Positions 28,477 to 37,316 are shown, counted from the first letter of the stretch. The stretch: DNA of 64,000 nt from NCED01 sp035493955 (GCA_035493955.1 DATJHI010000015.1:130109-194108); one strand, 5' to 3'. Translations and numbers: made by a program. Notes: generated by a model from the sequence alone, not told the origin.

Positions 28477-29043
28477 ATGCCGACCTGCCGGCCGGCCACC
28501 TTGGACGATATTCCCGAGCTCGAGGATTTGATCGACCAGGCCATCGGGGTCCTGCTGCGCGAGTTCCTGACTCCCGACCAGCTCGCCGCCAGCCGGGCGG
28601 TGATGGGGTTGGACTCCCAACTGATCGCCGACGGGACCTATGTCGCGGCCGAGGCGGAGGGCCGGATCGTCGGCTGCGGCGGCTGGAGCCGGCGCGCCAC
28701 CCCCTACGGCGGCGACCATTCGGCCGGGCGAGACGCCGCCCTGCTCGATCCCTCCATCGATCCGGCGCGCATCCGGGCCATGTACACCCGCCCGGGATGG
28801 GAGCGCCGTGGGGTGGGCCGGCTGATCCTGGCCCAGTGCGAGGCAGGCGCGGCGGCGGCAGGCTTCATCCGGACCGAACTGACCGCGACCCTGGGCGGAG
28901 AGCCCCTCTATCGCGCCTGCGGCTATGCCGAAATCGAGCGCTTCAGCGACGCGACCGGCGGCGCTCCTGTTCCCCTCGTCCGGATGGGTAAATGCTTAAC
29001 CAATCGGCATGAAACTTCATCTCCCGATCCCGGTTTTCCGTAG
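28477..29043 (+). CDS. GNAT family N-acetyltransferase
   Basis: 188 residues starting 4 bp after gshB. The acetyl-CoA motif is MYTRPGWERRGVGRLILAQCEAGA near residue 105, followed by EPLYRACGYAEIERF. The N-terminus (RPATLDDIPELEDLIDQAI) is the usual first strand and helix. Substrate unknown. Confidence 0.88.
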   Translation: MPTCRPATLDDIPELEDLIDQAIGVLLREFLTPDQLAASRAVMGLDSQLIADGTYVAAEAEGRIVGCGGWSRRATPYGGDHSAGRDAALLDPSIDPARIRAMYTRPGWERRGVGRLILAQCEAGAAAAGFIRTELTATLGGEPLYRACGYAEIERFSDATGGAPVPLVRMGKCLTNRHETSSPDPGFP

Positions 29044-29064
29044 CGGGAGAAGGAGGAAATCGCC

Positions 29065-29232
29065 ATGAAAAGCAGCGTCAAGCCGCCGTGCGATCGTTGG
29101 ACCCCCCCGCGGGGGCTGCAGCAGGATCAGACCTCGCCCCGGCGCGAGCCCAGGTCGTCCCCGCCCAACCGTGAGGCCTTTTCACCCAAGCTGGACCTGA
29201 AACGCAGCTATGTGGCGGCCCCCAGCGATTGA
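29065..29232 (+). CDS. Small basic proline-rich protein, 55 residues
   Basis: The frame opens at an ATG behind a strong AGAAGGAGGAAA ribosome site and closes with TGA at 29230. The product is rich in Pro, Arg and Ser (begins MKSSVKPPCDRWTPPRGL), with no hydrophobic segment and a C-terminus LDLKRSYVAAPSD. I recognise no family. The ribosome site and placement between GNAT and comM are the main support. Confidence 0.55.
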   Translation: MKSSVKPPCDRWTPPRGLQQDQTSPRREPRSSPPNREAFSPKLDLKRSYVAAPSD

Positions 29233-29332
29233 CGGGGAAGGTCGCTTCAAGATTGTTCCGCCTTTGTTCTTGACGGGCCGGTAAGGTCCGGGCACCGTCT
29301 TTCCTTCAAAAGGGAAAGCGGGCGGGGCCGGC

Positions 29333-30369
29333 ATGGTCGCCAAGGTGGTCACGGTGGCGTTCGAGGGGGTCGAGGCCCGCCGGGTGGACGTGGAAGTCCA
29401 GCTGGTGTCGGGCCAGGTCGCCTTCATCATCGTCGGCCTGGGCGACAAGGCCGTGGCCGAGAGCCGCGAGCGGGTGTGGGCGGCTTTCGCGGCCCTGGGC
29501 CTGGCGATCCCGTCGCGCCGGATCGTGGTCAATCTCGCCCCCGCCAACCTACCCAAGGAGGGTAGCCACTACGATCTGCCGATCGCGCTCGGGCTGATGG
29601 GGGTGATGGGCATATTGCCCCCCGACGTCCTGGCGGAATGGATGGCGTTCGGCGAGGTGGGACTGGACGGGCGCATCGCCCCGACGGCCGGGGCCCTGCC
29701 CGCCGCCCTGGCGGCGTCACAGGCGGGCCTGGGCCTGATCTGCCCCGAAGCCAGCGGGCCGGAGGCGGCCTGGGCCGGCGAGGTCCGCATCCTCGCGCCC
29801 CGATCGCTGATCGGGGTGGTGAATCATTTCCGCGGGACCCAGCTGCTGTCGCCACCCCGGCCGGGACCGGTGTTGGACCCGCCGGCGGGCGCCGACCTGC
29901 GCGACGTCAAGGGTCAGGAACAGGCCAAGCGGGCGCTGGAGATCGCCGCGGCGGGGGGCCACAACCTCATGTTCATCGGCCCGCCGGGGTCGGGCAAATC
30001 GATGATGGCCCAGCGCCTGCCCGGCCTGTTGCCGCCGCTTTCGGCCAGGGAGTTGCTGGAGACCTCCATGGTCCATTCCGTGGCGGGGCTGATCGCCAAG
30101 GGAGCCCTGACCCGGGCGCGGCCGTTCCGCAGCCCGCACCATTCCGCCAGCATGGCCGCCCTGACCGGCGGCGGCCTGCGCGCCAAGCCTGGCGAGGTCA
30201 GCCTAGCCCACAACGGGGTGCTGTTCCTGGACGAGCTGCCGGAGTTCAGCGCCCAGGCCTTGGATTCCCTCCGCCAGCCCCTGGAGACGGGCGAGGTGTT
30301 CGTGGCCCGCGCCAACGCCCACATCCGCTATCCGGCGCGCGTGCAGCTGGTGGCGGCGATGAACCCCTG
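29333..30369 (+). pseudogene. comM: comM/yifB (Mg-chelatase-like AAA ATPase), C-terminus removed by element insertion
   Basis: Hexameric helicase by family, promoting branch migration during natural transformation. Present are the N-terminal ChlI domain (VSGQVAFIIVGLGDKAVAESRERV, LAPANLPKEGSHYDLPIAL), Walker A FIGPPGSGKSMMAQRLP and Walker B NGVLFLDELPEF. The frame stops after residues RVQLVAAMNP (345 aa), where homologues continue NPCxCG to about 510 residues. The lost part is the Mg_chelatase_C domain. The missing 3' part is not elsewhere in the window, so it must lie at the far end of the element. Confidence 0.93.
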
Positions 30370-31875
30370 AAGTTGCGTGGCGCTGTGGTGACTACTTCCG
30401 CCCGTGAGGGCGGTTGGCTGGTACACAGGAAGATGCAGAAGATCGATTTCGATCTCGTCCTTGCCGACGACAATCCGGCTGGTCGTCGCCTCCACCATCT
30501 GCCGCTTCTCCGAGGCGCTTAACGACGGCCAACGATCCGTGAGGGTTTGGGCTCCGAGCACAGCCTCTTCCTGTGAGGCAGCGGAAATCCGCATCACATC
30601 GAGTTCAGCCTGAAGGCGCGGCACTTCATCTTCGTGCTGCCGGCGACGCTCAGAGATCGGCCGATGATGACGGGCGAAATCCTCCTTCGGGATTTGGCCT
30701 GCGTGATACAGCTCGAACACCCGAGCTTCCTCAGCTTCGATCTTCCGCAGATCGGCGAGGGTCCGTTCAATCAGCCGCTCCTTGTCCCGCATCGCTTCGG
30801 TCGCCGCTCGCGCGTGCGCCTCAATCTCCTCGGGCGACAGCAGGAACCGATGCAGCTCCGACAGGAAGACCGCTTCGAGGTCGGCAATCGGGATTTTGTT
30901 GCGGCATCCCTCGCAGACGTACTTGGGTGAACCGGCGCGCACATACATGCGGGTGCCGCAGGCGCAGTGCGCGATCCCGGCAAAGAGATGCGTGACCTGA
31001 CGCGAGACGGGCTTCACCCGCGCCCGCTGGCTGTCGAGGATGGTCGCGCATTTCTCCCACAGCTCATCCGTCACGATGGGTTCGACCGGGATCACCACCC
31101 AATCGATCTCGGGCTTCAGCTTCCACGCCTTCTTGCTGTCGGTCGTGCAGGTGTAGTTGCGGCGGTGGAGGCCCTTGGCGCTCGTGTCGTTCAAGAGCCG
31201 GTCAACCGAGGTGCCGGTCCATAGCTCACCCCGGCGGGTGCGATAGCCGCGTTCATTGAGGAGCCGCGCCACGGTGCGCTTCCTCTGGTGTTCGACGAAC
31301 AGCTCGAACATGAGCCGTCGCACTGGGGCTTCGTTCGGATCGACGACGAGCTGCTTATCCACCCACTGGAACCCGAAGGGCGCTGCGCCGCCGATGGGCT
31401 TGCCGAGCTTGGCCCGGATCGGCACCGACGCCGCCACGCGATCGGCGATCTCCTCCCGTTCCCAAGCCGACATGGCGGCGATCATCGTGAAAAAGAGCCG
31501 ACCAGCCGGGCTGCTGGTATCGATGGCCTCCTGAAGCGAGATGAGGTCAGCGCCGCACTGGCGGAAAATATCCGCGAAGGAGAGCAGCTCTTGGGTGTTG
31601 CGCGCCAGTCGCGCGAGCTTTGAGAAGACCAGGCCCGTGATGGTCCCGGCGCGCACGTCGGCGAGCATGCGCTGCGCCTCCGGGTGGCCCATGACCGCCT
31701 TTCCGGAGACCCCATCAAGTCGGTACGTGGCCGCGATGTGCCAGCCTTTGGCTTCGGCATACGCTCGCGCGCGTTTCTCATGGTGCTCGGGGCTTTCGCC
31801 CCGCGCCTGGTCCTCGGTCGAGACCCTGATCCACACACCCACGGACTTCGTTGAACCGTCCGGCTCTTGACGCAT
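30328..31875 (-). CDS. Large serine recombinase 1 (probable integrase of the element)
   Basis: 515 residues from ATG 31875; an upstream in-frame start adds 12 residues. It has the resolvase catalytic domain with nucleophile Ser in WIRVSTEDQ and Arg in KLARLARNTQE, then a recombinase domain (FGFQWVDKQLVV, VARLLNERGYRTRRGELWTG). A zinc ribbon (CACGTRMYV...YVCEGC) and a long coiled coil follow. The last 12 codons (GFIAATSCTRAG, stop at 30328) are comM sequence read on the other strand, so the C-terminus depends on the integration site. Position beside attL marks it as the integrase. Confidence 0.92.
   Translation of the reverse strand: MRQEPDGSTKSVGVWIRVSTEDQARGESPEHHEKRARAYAEAKGWHIAATYRLDGVSGKAVMGHPEAQRMLADVRAGTITGLVFSKLARLARNTQELLSFADIFRQCGADLISLQEAIDTSSPAGRLFFTMIAAMSAWEREEIADRVAASVPIRAKLGKPIGGAAPFGFQWVDKQLVVDPNEAPVRRLMFELFVEHQRKRTVARLLNERGYRTRRGELWTGTSVDRLLNDTSAKGLHRRNYTCTTDSKKAWKLKPEIDWVVIPVEPIVTDELWEKCATILDSQRARVKPVSRQVTHLFAGIAHCACGTRMYVRAGSPKYVCEGCRNKIPIADLEAVFLSELHRFLLSPEEIEAHARAATEAMRDKERLIERTLADLRKIEAEEARVFELYHAGQIPKEDFARHHRPISERRRQHEDEVPRLQAELDVMRISAASQEEAVLGAQTLTDRWPSLSASEKRQMVEATTSRIVVGKDEIEIDLLHLPVYQPTALTGGSSHHSATQLQGFIAATSCTRAG
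30358..30372. other. Left attachment junction (attL) in comM
   Basis: comM homology stops at the ATGAACCCC codons and is followed by an immediate TGA not expected in comM. The integrase gene abuts this point. The exact crossover dinucleotide cannot be fixed without the right end. Confidence 0.7.
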
Positions 31876-31959
31876 GCGCCCCTCCGTGTCGCGAGAACAA
31901 AGAGAATACACCAGCGGGAGGCTAGGGTGAACATTCAGCTTCAGTTTGGTAGAGTGGGC

Positions 31960-31989
31960 GACGCCCCGCAGGGGATACTGCGGGGCGTC
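31960..31989. repeat. 12-bp perfect inverted repeat upstream of recombinase 1
   Basis: GACGCCCCGCAG and CTGCGGGGCGTC separated by 6 nt, in the 100-bp gap between recombinase 1 and the RuvC-like gene. There is no T-run after it on either strand, so an operator or DNA-processing site is as likely as a terminator. Confidence 0.6.
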
Positions 31990-32011
31990 AGATTACGATC
32001 TGCGGGGTCAG

Positions 32012-32554
32012 CTAGGCCGCGTTCCTCTTTTCATCGAGGAGCGCGGTCGCCCCGTTATGGAAGTGAGCAAGCACGACGGCGGCAGCGTTGAAGATCGCGA
32101 GCCGCCGATCCTCGGCATTCCAGGCACGACGCTTGGGTGGCAATCGATGGGCGAGCGCCGGGAAGTGCCGTGCGATTGCAGCGGCTATCTCCTCGCGCGT
32201 CTTTGCACCAACCGAATTGAACGCGCCTTGGACTACCGCACGCGAATGCCCCTCGACGGTAAGTCCACGGTCGGTGGCGATGGCGAGCATATCGAGGCCG
32301 AGCCGCCGCGCCCACCTACAACGTCCCTTCGGTTCCGCCTCGAACGCCTCCAGCACCAATTCGGCGGGCCTGAAGCGTGCAATCAGCCGTTCGAAGTGCC
32401 GCAAACTCGTGAGATGGCCCCGGTCGCGAAGGGGCGTGCAAGTACCCGCTTCGATCAGATTGAACGGACCTTCACAGATCACCCATCCGAAGCCGCGTCC
32501 CGTTGGATGAACACCGAGGGTGCGAAAGCGATATGTCGCTTCTGCCCCCTTCAT
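32012..32554 (-). CDS. RuvC/RNase H-like protein, first acidic residue altered
   Basis: 180 residues. The first strand FRTLGVHPTGRGFGWVICEGP aligns with the RuvC opening (G-I-D-P-G...GxG), but the catalytic Asp position holds His. LVLEAFEAEP supplies the second acidic strand, and a C-terminal EDRRLAIFNAAAVVLAHF resembles the final motif with Asp. It may be a Holliday-junction resolvase-like or inactive RNase H-fold protein of mobile elements. ATGA overlap with the XRE gene upstream indicates coupled expression. Confidence 0.6.
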   Translation of the reverse strand: MKGAEATYRFRTLGVHPTGRGFGWVICEGPFNLIEAGTCTPLRDRGHLTSLRHFERLIARFRPAELVLEAFEAEPKGRCRWARRLGLDMLAIATDRGLTVEGHSRAVVQGAFNSVGAKTREEIAAAIARHFPALAHRLPPKRRAWNAEDRRLAIFNAAAVVLAHFHNGATALLDEKRNAA

Positions 32555-32895
32555 GCGTTTGATCGGCTATGCTCCTTGCGTGCCGCCATCTCCTCCAGGA
32601 GCGCGAGTTTCGTTTTCGACCGTACGTCCGTCCGGTCTTTCAGCTTCTCGTACAGCACATGCGCACGGCGCATCGCCGCATCCTCCACGTGCTCATAGAG
32701 GTCGGGGAACAGGTCGCGCAGCAGCGGACCGAAGACGACTTGCAGAGCGAGCGCGCATTCGAGGGTGGGAACTCGCATCCCGGTTTCGATCTGCGAGACC
32801 GACGTTTTCGATCTCCGGCCGATCAGGAACCCCAACTCGTCTTCCGTGAGCGCGTTTCGCTTCCGATAAGCTCGCACGTAATTGAAATACTTCAT
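32551..32895 (-). CDS. XRE-type regulator of the element
   Basis: 114 residues with an N-terminal HTH (VRAYRKRNALTEDELGFLIGRRSKTSVSQIETGMRVP). The second half is helical (LFPDLYEHVEDAAMRRAHVLYEKLKDRT). It is the first gene of a pair with the RuvC-like gene. Likely autoregulator or repressor of the integration module; target not visible. Confidence 0.8.
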   Translation of the reverse strand: MKYFNYVRAYRKRNALTEDELGFLIGRRSKTSVSQIETGMRVPTLECALALQVVFGPLLRDLFPDLYEHVEDAAMRRAHVLYEKLKDRTDVRSKTKLALLEEMAARKEHSRSNA

Positions 32896-33011
32896 CTTTT
32901 TATGAACTTAATTGCTAATCACCCCATCTTCGGCCACGCACAAAGACGCCGCACGGGGTCAGAACGTCACCGTGCGTGAACTTTGTGAGCTTCTGGGGAA
33001 AAACGTGTGAG

Positions 33012-34304
33012 CTAGGCGGCATGATTGAGCCCGTAACGCTCGGCGAGCGCTGCGAGCTTGGTCCGCTCGGTTGCGGGCACGACGTACACGCCGCCCGTCT
33101 TTAGGGTAGCAAGGCGTAGGCGATGACGGATGAAACTTCCCACCCACTTGTTGGTCACCGGCTGCGCCAACTCGTCCGCTGACGCAACATTGAACCGATC
33201 CGCGATGTCCCTGATCGAGGCATGGGGTGTCGTTGCCGTGCTGTACGTTTCCATCACCGCTGCGAGCATGGCGGCTTCGAGTGTGCCGGCGCGCTCTTGA
33301 AGCACGCGCGCCTCTGAACCCGCCAGCTCGCGCGCGATGCGCTCCCTCGCGGCAGGATCATCGACCAGCGACAGCAGCGCCAAGGAAGACTGGCGATACC
33401 GTGGAGCGACCCCTTTAGCCTCCCGCGACGGATCGGGACCGACCGAGAAGCGCGAGTGGAAACGCCAAGCCAGAAGCATGTTGCGCAACCGGCGAGCTTC
33501 CTCATCGAACACTGCGGGCAGATGCACCGGGATGTCAGGACGTAGGGGACATCCGCCGGTCTCGCAGGTGAGGAAGCGGCTTTCGAGCGCGAGGTCCGAG
33601 AACTGCTCGCGCATGGCGATGATCTTCGGCCCGAAGACGCGGAAGGCTTGGGGGTTCAGCTCTCGGTTCCGGTTGGTCATCGTCCGGAGGATCGGCATGC
33701 CGCGGGTCGTGCCGTTGTTGAGGAGCTTGGTGAGTTGAGCGGTCGCTTCCGAAAAGCGGAAGTCGGCCTCGTCCAGAATGAGGGTGCCTTGGAAGGCGTC
33801 CTGGATATGAAAGATGGGGGAGACGGTGGACGCACCCGAGGCGAAGAAGGGCTTGTAGCAAAGGGCTCCAATGGTCAGGAGGGCGCGCGTTTTCCCTGTG
33901 CCGAAGTCACCCCGGAAGCGCAGGTACGGGAGGTCATTGAAAGCGTCGTACACCCACGTGAGGAGCACGTAGTAGGCGGCAATCTCTTCGAAGGTCGCGG
34001 GTAGATCGACGTAGCGGCCGAGGAACGACCGGATCTCGGCGACGACATCGGCCTTGCCAGCAAACTCACCGACCGCAGACGGCAAGAGGATGCAGCCCGT
34101 GGTGAGAAGATTGTTGCCGCCCGAATAGGGGGCTAGGCACTCGCCGCTCGGCAGCTCCAGTGTGGTCCGTATCGATATCGATCCGTCCGGCTCACAGACC
34201 GCCAGCGACGTGGCTTTCGAGCCGGGCTCATAGAGAAGTTCGATCAGCGTGCGGTCGTCGAATTCGCGCGAGATGGTGAGGGTCGTCTGCTCTTTGGTGG
34301 TCAT
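33012..34304 (-). CDS. P-loop ATPase, possible replication helicase or DNA-processing protein
   Basis: 430 residues. Walker A GDFGTGKT at residues 132-139 and Walker B GTLILDEADF at about 173-182 define an AAA/RecA-like ATPase. TRGMPILRTMTNRN follows, then a sensor-like FGPKIIAMRE with Arg in ALESRFLTCE. The C-terminal 80 residues look like a winged helix (DIADRFNVAS, KWVGSFIRHRLRLATLKTGGVYVV). Its architecture resembles helicases and primase-associated proteins of plasmids and phages. A role in replicating the excised element is inference. Confidence 0.65.
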   Translation of the reverse strand: MTTKEQTTLTISREFDDRTLIELLYEPGSKATSLAVCEPDGSISIRTTLELPSGECLAPYSGGNNLLTTGCILLPSAVGEFAGKADVVAEIRSFLGRYVDLPATFEEIAAYYVLLTWVYDAFNDLPYLRFRGDFGTGKTRALLTIGALCYKPFFASGASTVSPIFHIQDAFQGTLILDEADFRFSEATAQLTKLLNNGTTRGMPILRTMTNRNRELNPQAFRVFGPKIIAMREQFSDLALESRFLTCETGGCPLRPDIPVHLPAVFDEEARRLRNMLLAWRFHSRFSVGPDPSREAKGVAPRYRQSSLALLSLVDDPAARERIARELAGSEARVLQERAGTLEAAMLAAVMETYSTATTPHASIRDIADRFNVASADELAQPVTNKWVGSFIRHRLRLATLKTGGVYVVPATERTKLAALAERYGLNHAA

Positions 34305-34403
34305 GGTTCCAGGCTACCGCCCGCGTCGATCACCGGAAGGCGTCGGAAGTTTCGGCAACTTCGGCCCCCTCCCTCAAACTCCAGCCTTCGCGACAATGGT
34401 CCC

Positions 34404-34655
34404 ATGGCCAACGACGCCGACCGCTCGGACATCCATCAGCTCGATTCGCGCGATCAGGCCGGGCGCCGTAGAATTCGGGTCTCCCGTTCAAAAACAGCTG
34501 CCGATCATCTGGTGGCGCGGTTTGCCCCCGATGCAACGGGCGAAGCACAAGTCGAGGCACTGCGCCGTTTAGAGCAGTTCGTAGCGACACTCATACGTAT
34601 CGCTACGCGACTTGAGCGGGAGGGCTCGACGGACCCGCCGTCGCGCCCGAATTAG
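34404..34655 (+). CDS. Small basic protein upstream of recombinase 2
   Basis: 83 residues, ATG at 34404, ending 18 bp before recombinase 2 on the same strand. A charged N-terminal region (IRVSRSKTAADHLVARFAP) is followed by an amphipathic helix (AQVEALRRLEQFVATLIRIATRLE). No family recognised. The position makes a recombination accessory or directionality factor possible, but nothing in the sequence proves it. Confidence 0.5.
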   Translation: MANDADRSDIHQLDSRDQAGRRRIRVSRSKTAADHLVARFAPDATGEAQVEALRRLEQFVATLIRIATRLEREGSTDPPSRPN

Positions 34656-34673
34656 CAGTTCATACCTCTCGAT

Positions 34674-36263
34674 ATGTCCAAGGAGTTTTTCGGATACATC
34701 CGCGTATCCACCAAGAAACAGGGCGATGGCGCATCGCTTCCAGAACAGAAGGCTGCGATCGAGGCTTTCGCGCTGAAGCACGGCCTTACGATCACCAAGT
34801 GGTTCTGCGACATGCAGACCGCTGCCAAGACCGGCCGGCGCGAATTCACCCAAATGATGGGCGAACTGCGCCGCGGACGTGCCGCCGGCGTCATCGTTCA
34901 CAAGATTGATCGGAGCGCGCGCAATGCTCGGGACTGGGTCGACGTATGCGACCTGGTGGATCGGGATATCGAGGTTCGCTTTGCGCATGACGACATCGAC
35001 CTCACCACCCGTGCCGGCCGTCTGACGGCAGATATCCTCGCCGCCATTGCAGGAGACTTCATTCGCAACAATCGGGAGCAAGTGAAGCTTTGCATGGAAG
35101 GATGGGTAAAGCAGGGGTACTTCCCCTGGCCCGCGCCGCTTGGGTATCTCAATCGCGGCAAGCACCAGTTGAAGGCAGTGGACCCGGTACGCGGTCCGCT
35201 CATGCGCCAAGCCTTCGAACTATATGCATCCGGCAAGTACGGGCTCGACGAGTTGCGCGAGGAACTCGCACGAAGGGGGCTGCGCCGGAACGATGGCTCT
35301 CCCATTGGACGCAACACGCTCGCGCTCGCACTTCGCAATCCTTTCTACGCCGGGCTCATCCGTTTGAGGGGCGAGATTTTTGAGGGCAAGCACGAGCCGC
35401 TCGTCTCCCAAAAGCTCTTCGATCACGTGCAAAGCGTACTCGACGGCCGGGTGTTCGCTCGGGAGCCCCAGGCGGAATTCACCTTCCGCCGGCTCCTTCG
35501 CTGCGGAGCATGCCCGAGAACACTCACTGCCGAACGCCAGAAGGGCCACGCCTACTACCGATGCCACTCACGCACGTGCCGCGGCATCTCGTTCTCAGGG
35601 ACGATGCTCGATACGCAGATTGTGCAACCCGTTCTCGCGCTCCTCACCTTCAACGGGGAGGAAATGCGGCACCTGAAGGATTTTGCGACAGAGCTTCAAC
35701 GACGCGAAGAAGAAGGCACCATCGCACGGGTTGCCACGCACGAACGCGACCTCGCCAACATCGCGGAACGCCTCAGAAAACTGACGGACGCGCTCATCGA
35801 CGGCCTGCTCGATCGAGAAACGTTCCAAGAGCGGAAAGCCGATCTACTCGTGCAGCGTCGGCGTCTGACCGAGGCCGTGCGTGACGACGGCCCAGCCCGA
35901 TTTTGGGAGAACCTGCTTTCTCGGTTCGAACTCGGAAATACGGCTTTGACGCTGTATTCCCAAGCCAATGAGGACGAACGGCGCGAATTGCTCATTTCGC
36001 TCGGTTCGAACTTCGTTGCTCGCGGAAAAGACATTGAATTTACAATGGCTTTTCCCTTCCAAGACGTGGCGAAACACCGTCTTAGATCGTTTAGTGCGCC
36101 ATCTCGTACCCACATTCGAACGCAGATGAGCAAAACGAGGATCAGAGCACTCCTTCGGACCCTCGGGGATGCACAACAGAAGTCCCCAACGTCAGCCGCA
36201 AGCGGAGCCTTCGAAGGTCCCGATGGAAAGCAGACGTTGCCGGGTGCCTCATTAGCAGCCTAG
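34674..36263 (+). CDS. Large serine recombinase 2
   Basis: 529 residues. Catalytic Ser in FFGYIRVSTKKQ and KIDRSARNARD, recombinase domain (PAPLGYLNRGKHQL, LDELREELARRGLRRNDG), zinc ribbon (RLLRCGACPRTL...YYRCHSRTCRG) and a coiled coil. The TAG stop at 36261 lies inside the target duplication of the IS481 insertion, so the gene is intact despite the IS. It is divergent in sequence from recombinases 1 and 3, suggesting a second, nested mobile unit. Confidence 0.92.
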   Translation: MSKEFFGYIRVSTKKQGDGASLPEQKAAIEAFALKHGLTITKWFCDMQTAAKTGRREFTQMMGELRRGRAAGVIVHKIDRSARNARDWVDVCDLVDRDIEVRFAHDDIDLTTRAGRLTADILAAIAGDFIRNNREQVKLCMEGWVKQGYFPWPAPLGYLNRGKHQLKAVDPVRGPLMRQAFELYASGKYGLDELREELARRGLRRNDGSPIGRNTLALALRNPFYAGLIRLRGEIFEGKHEPLVSQKLFDHVQSVLDGRVFAREPQAEFTFRRLLRCGACPRTLTAERQKGHAYYRCHSRTCRGISFSGTMLDTQIVQPVLALLTFNGEEMRHLKDFATELQRREEEGTIARVATHERDLANIAERLRKLTDALIDGLLDRETFQERKADLLVQRRRLTEAVRDDGPARFWENLLSRFELGNTALTLYSQANEDERRELLISLGSNFVARGKDIEFTMAFPFQDVAKHRLRSFSAPSRTHIRTQMSKTRIRALLRTLGDAQQKSPTSAASGAFEGPDGKQTLPGASLAA

Positions 36264-36264
36264 C
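36259..36264. repeat. Target-site duplication, left copy (CCTAGC)
   Basis: Six bases next to the IS left end, identical to those after the right end; they contain the stop codon of recombinase 2. Confidence 0.85.
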
Positions 36265-37284
36265 TGTCTGGTCCCGGTGTGTGGGGGACTCAGTTTAGCT
36301 GAGTGCTCACACCGGGAGGAGCTATGGGCCAGATACTCCACGGCAGCGCCACGACCACGCACGCCATCCGAGCGGCGATACAGCGATCGAAGGCTCCGCT
36401 CAAAGAGCTAGCCGCCAGGTACGGCCTCAACCGCAAGACAGTCGCCAAGTGGCGGAAGCGGAGCTTCCTCCACGACGCCGCCATGGGCCCCAAGACACCC
36501 AGGTCCACGGTGCTCACGGCTGACGAGGAGGCGATGGCGGTCGCCTTCCGCAAGCACACGTTGCTGCCCCTCGACGACTGCCTGTACGCGCTCCAGGCGA
36601 CGATCCCACACCTGACCCGCTCAGCCCTGCACCGCTGCTTCCAGCGCCACGGCATTAGCCGGCTGCCCGAGATCGCAGGCGACAAGGCCGCCAAGCAACC
36701 CTTCAAGCGCTACCCGCTCGGCTACTTCCACATCGACATCGCCGAGGTCCGCACCGAGGAAGGCAAGCTGCATCTCTTCGTGGCCATCGACCGGACATCG
36801 AAGTACGCCTTCGCCCGGCTGGTGAAGCGCGCCACGGGCATGGCGGCCAGAGCCTTCCTCGAAGAGCTGGTCGCGGCCGTCCCCTACCAGATCCACACCG
36901 TGCTCACAGACAACGGCATCCAGTTTGCCGACCTGCCCAAGAACCGTGAGGGCCCGACGGCCATGTGGCGCGGGCATCCCTTCGACCGCGCGTGCCACGA
37001 GCACGGCATCGAGCACCGCCTGACCAAGCCAAACCATCCTTGGACGAACGGCCAGGTCGAGCGCATGAACCGGACCCTGAAAGAGGCGACCGTCCGACGA
37101 TATCACTACGACACCCACCGGCAGCTTGAGGACCACCTCGCCGCCTTCCTGGACGCCTACAACTTCGCCAGACGGCTGAAGACCTTACGCGGCCTCACGC
37201 CATACGAAGCCATCTGCAAAGCCTGGGCGGACGAGCCCGGCCGCTTCAGGCTCGATCCCGTCCACTTGACCTCGGGACTGAACA
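36265..37284 (+). mobile_element. IS481-family insertion sequence, 1,020 bp
   Basis: Left end TGTCTGGTCCCGGTG and right end (reverse complement) TGTTCAGTCCCGAGG match at 10 of 15 positions and begin TGT, as usual for IS481. CCTAGC flanks both sides as a 6-bp direct repeat. Both ends and the transposase are intact, suggesting recent insertion. Confidence 0.9.
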
Positions 37285-37289
37285 CCTAG
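36324..37289 (+). CDS. IS481-family transposase
   Basis: 321 residues from ATG 36324, just after GGGAGGAG; a GTG at 36303 is in frame but lies before the ribosome site. N-terminal HTH (LKELAARYGLNRKTVAKWRKR), then an rve-type DDE core with Asp138 (HIDIAEV), Asp196 (LTDNGIQF) and Glu246 (NGQVERMNRT). The insert between the second Asp and Glu (FADLPKNREGPTAMWRGHPFDRA) is typical of one IS481 subgroup. The TAG stop is supplied by the target duplication, one base beyond the IS end. Confidence 0.94.
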   Translation: MGQILHGSATTTHAIRAAIQRSKAPLKELAARYGLNRKTVAKWRKRSFLHDAAMGPKTPRSTVLTADEEAMAVAFRKHTLLPLDDCLYALQATIPHLTRSALHRCFQRHGISRLPEIAGDKAAKQPFKRYPLGYFHIDIAEVRTEEGKLHLFVAIDRTSKYAFARLVKRATGMAARAFLEELVAAVPYQIHTVLTDNGIQFADLPKNREGPTAMWRGHPFDRACHEHGIEHRLTKPNHPWTNGQVERMNRTLKEATVRRYHYDTHRQLEDHLAAFLDAYNFARRLKTLRGLTPYEAICKAWADEPGRFRLDPVHLTSGLNT

Positions 37290-37290
37290 C
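37285..37290. repeat. Target-site duplication, right copy (CCTAGC)
   Basis: Matches 36259-36264 and contains the stop codon used by the transposase. Confidence 0.85.
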
Positions 37291-37316
37291 CTCCTGTACG
37301 CTTCACGGAGGTTCGC

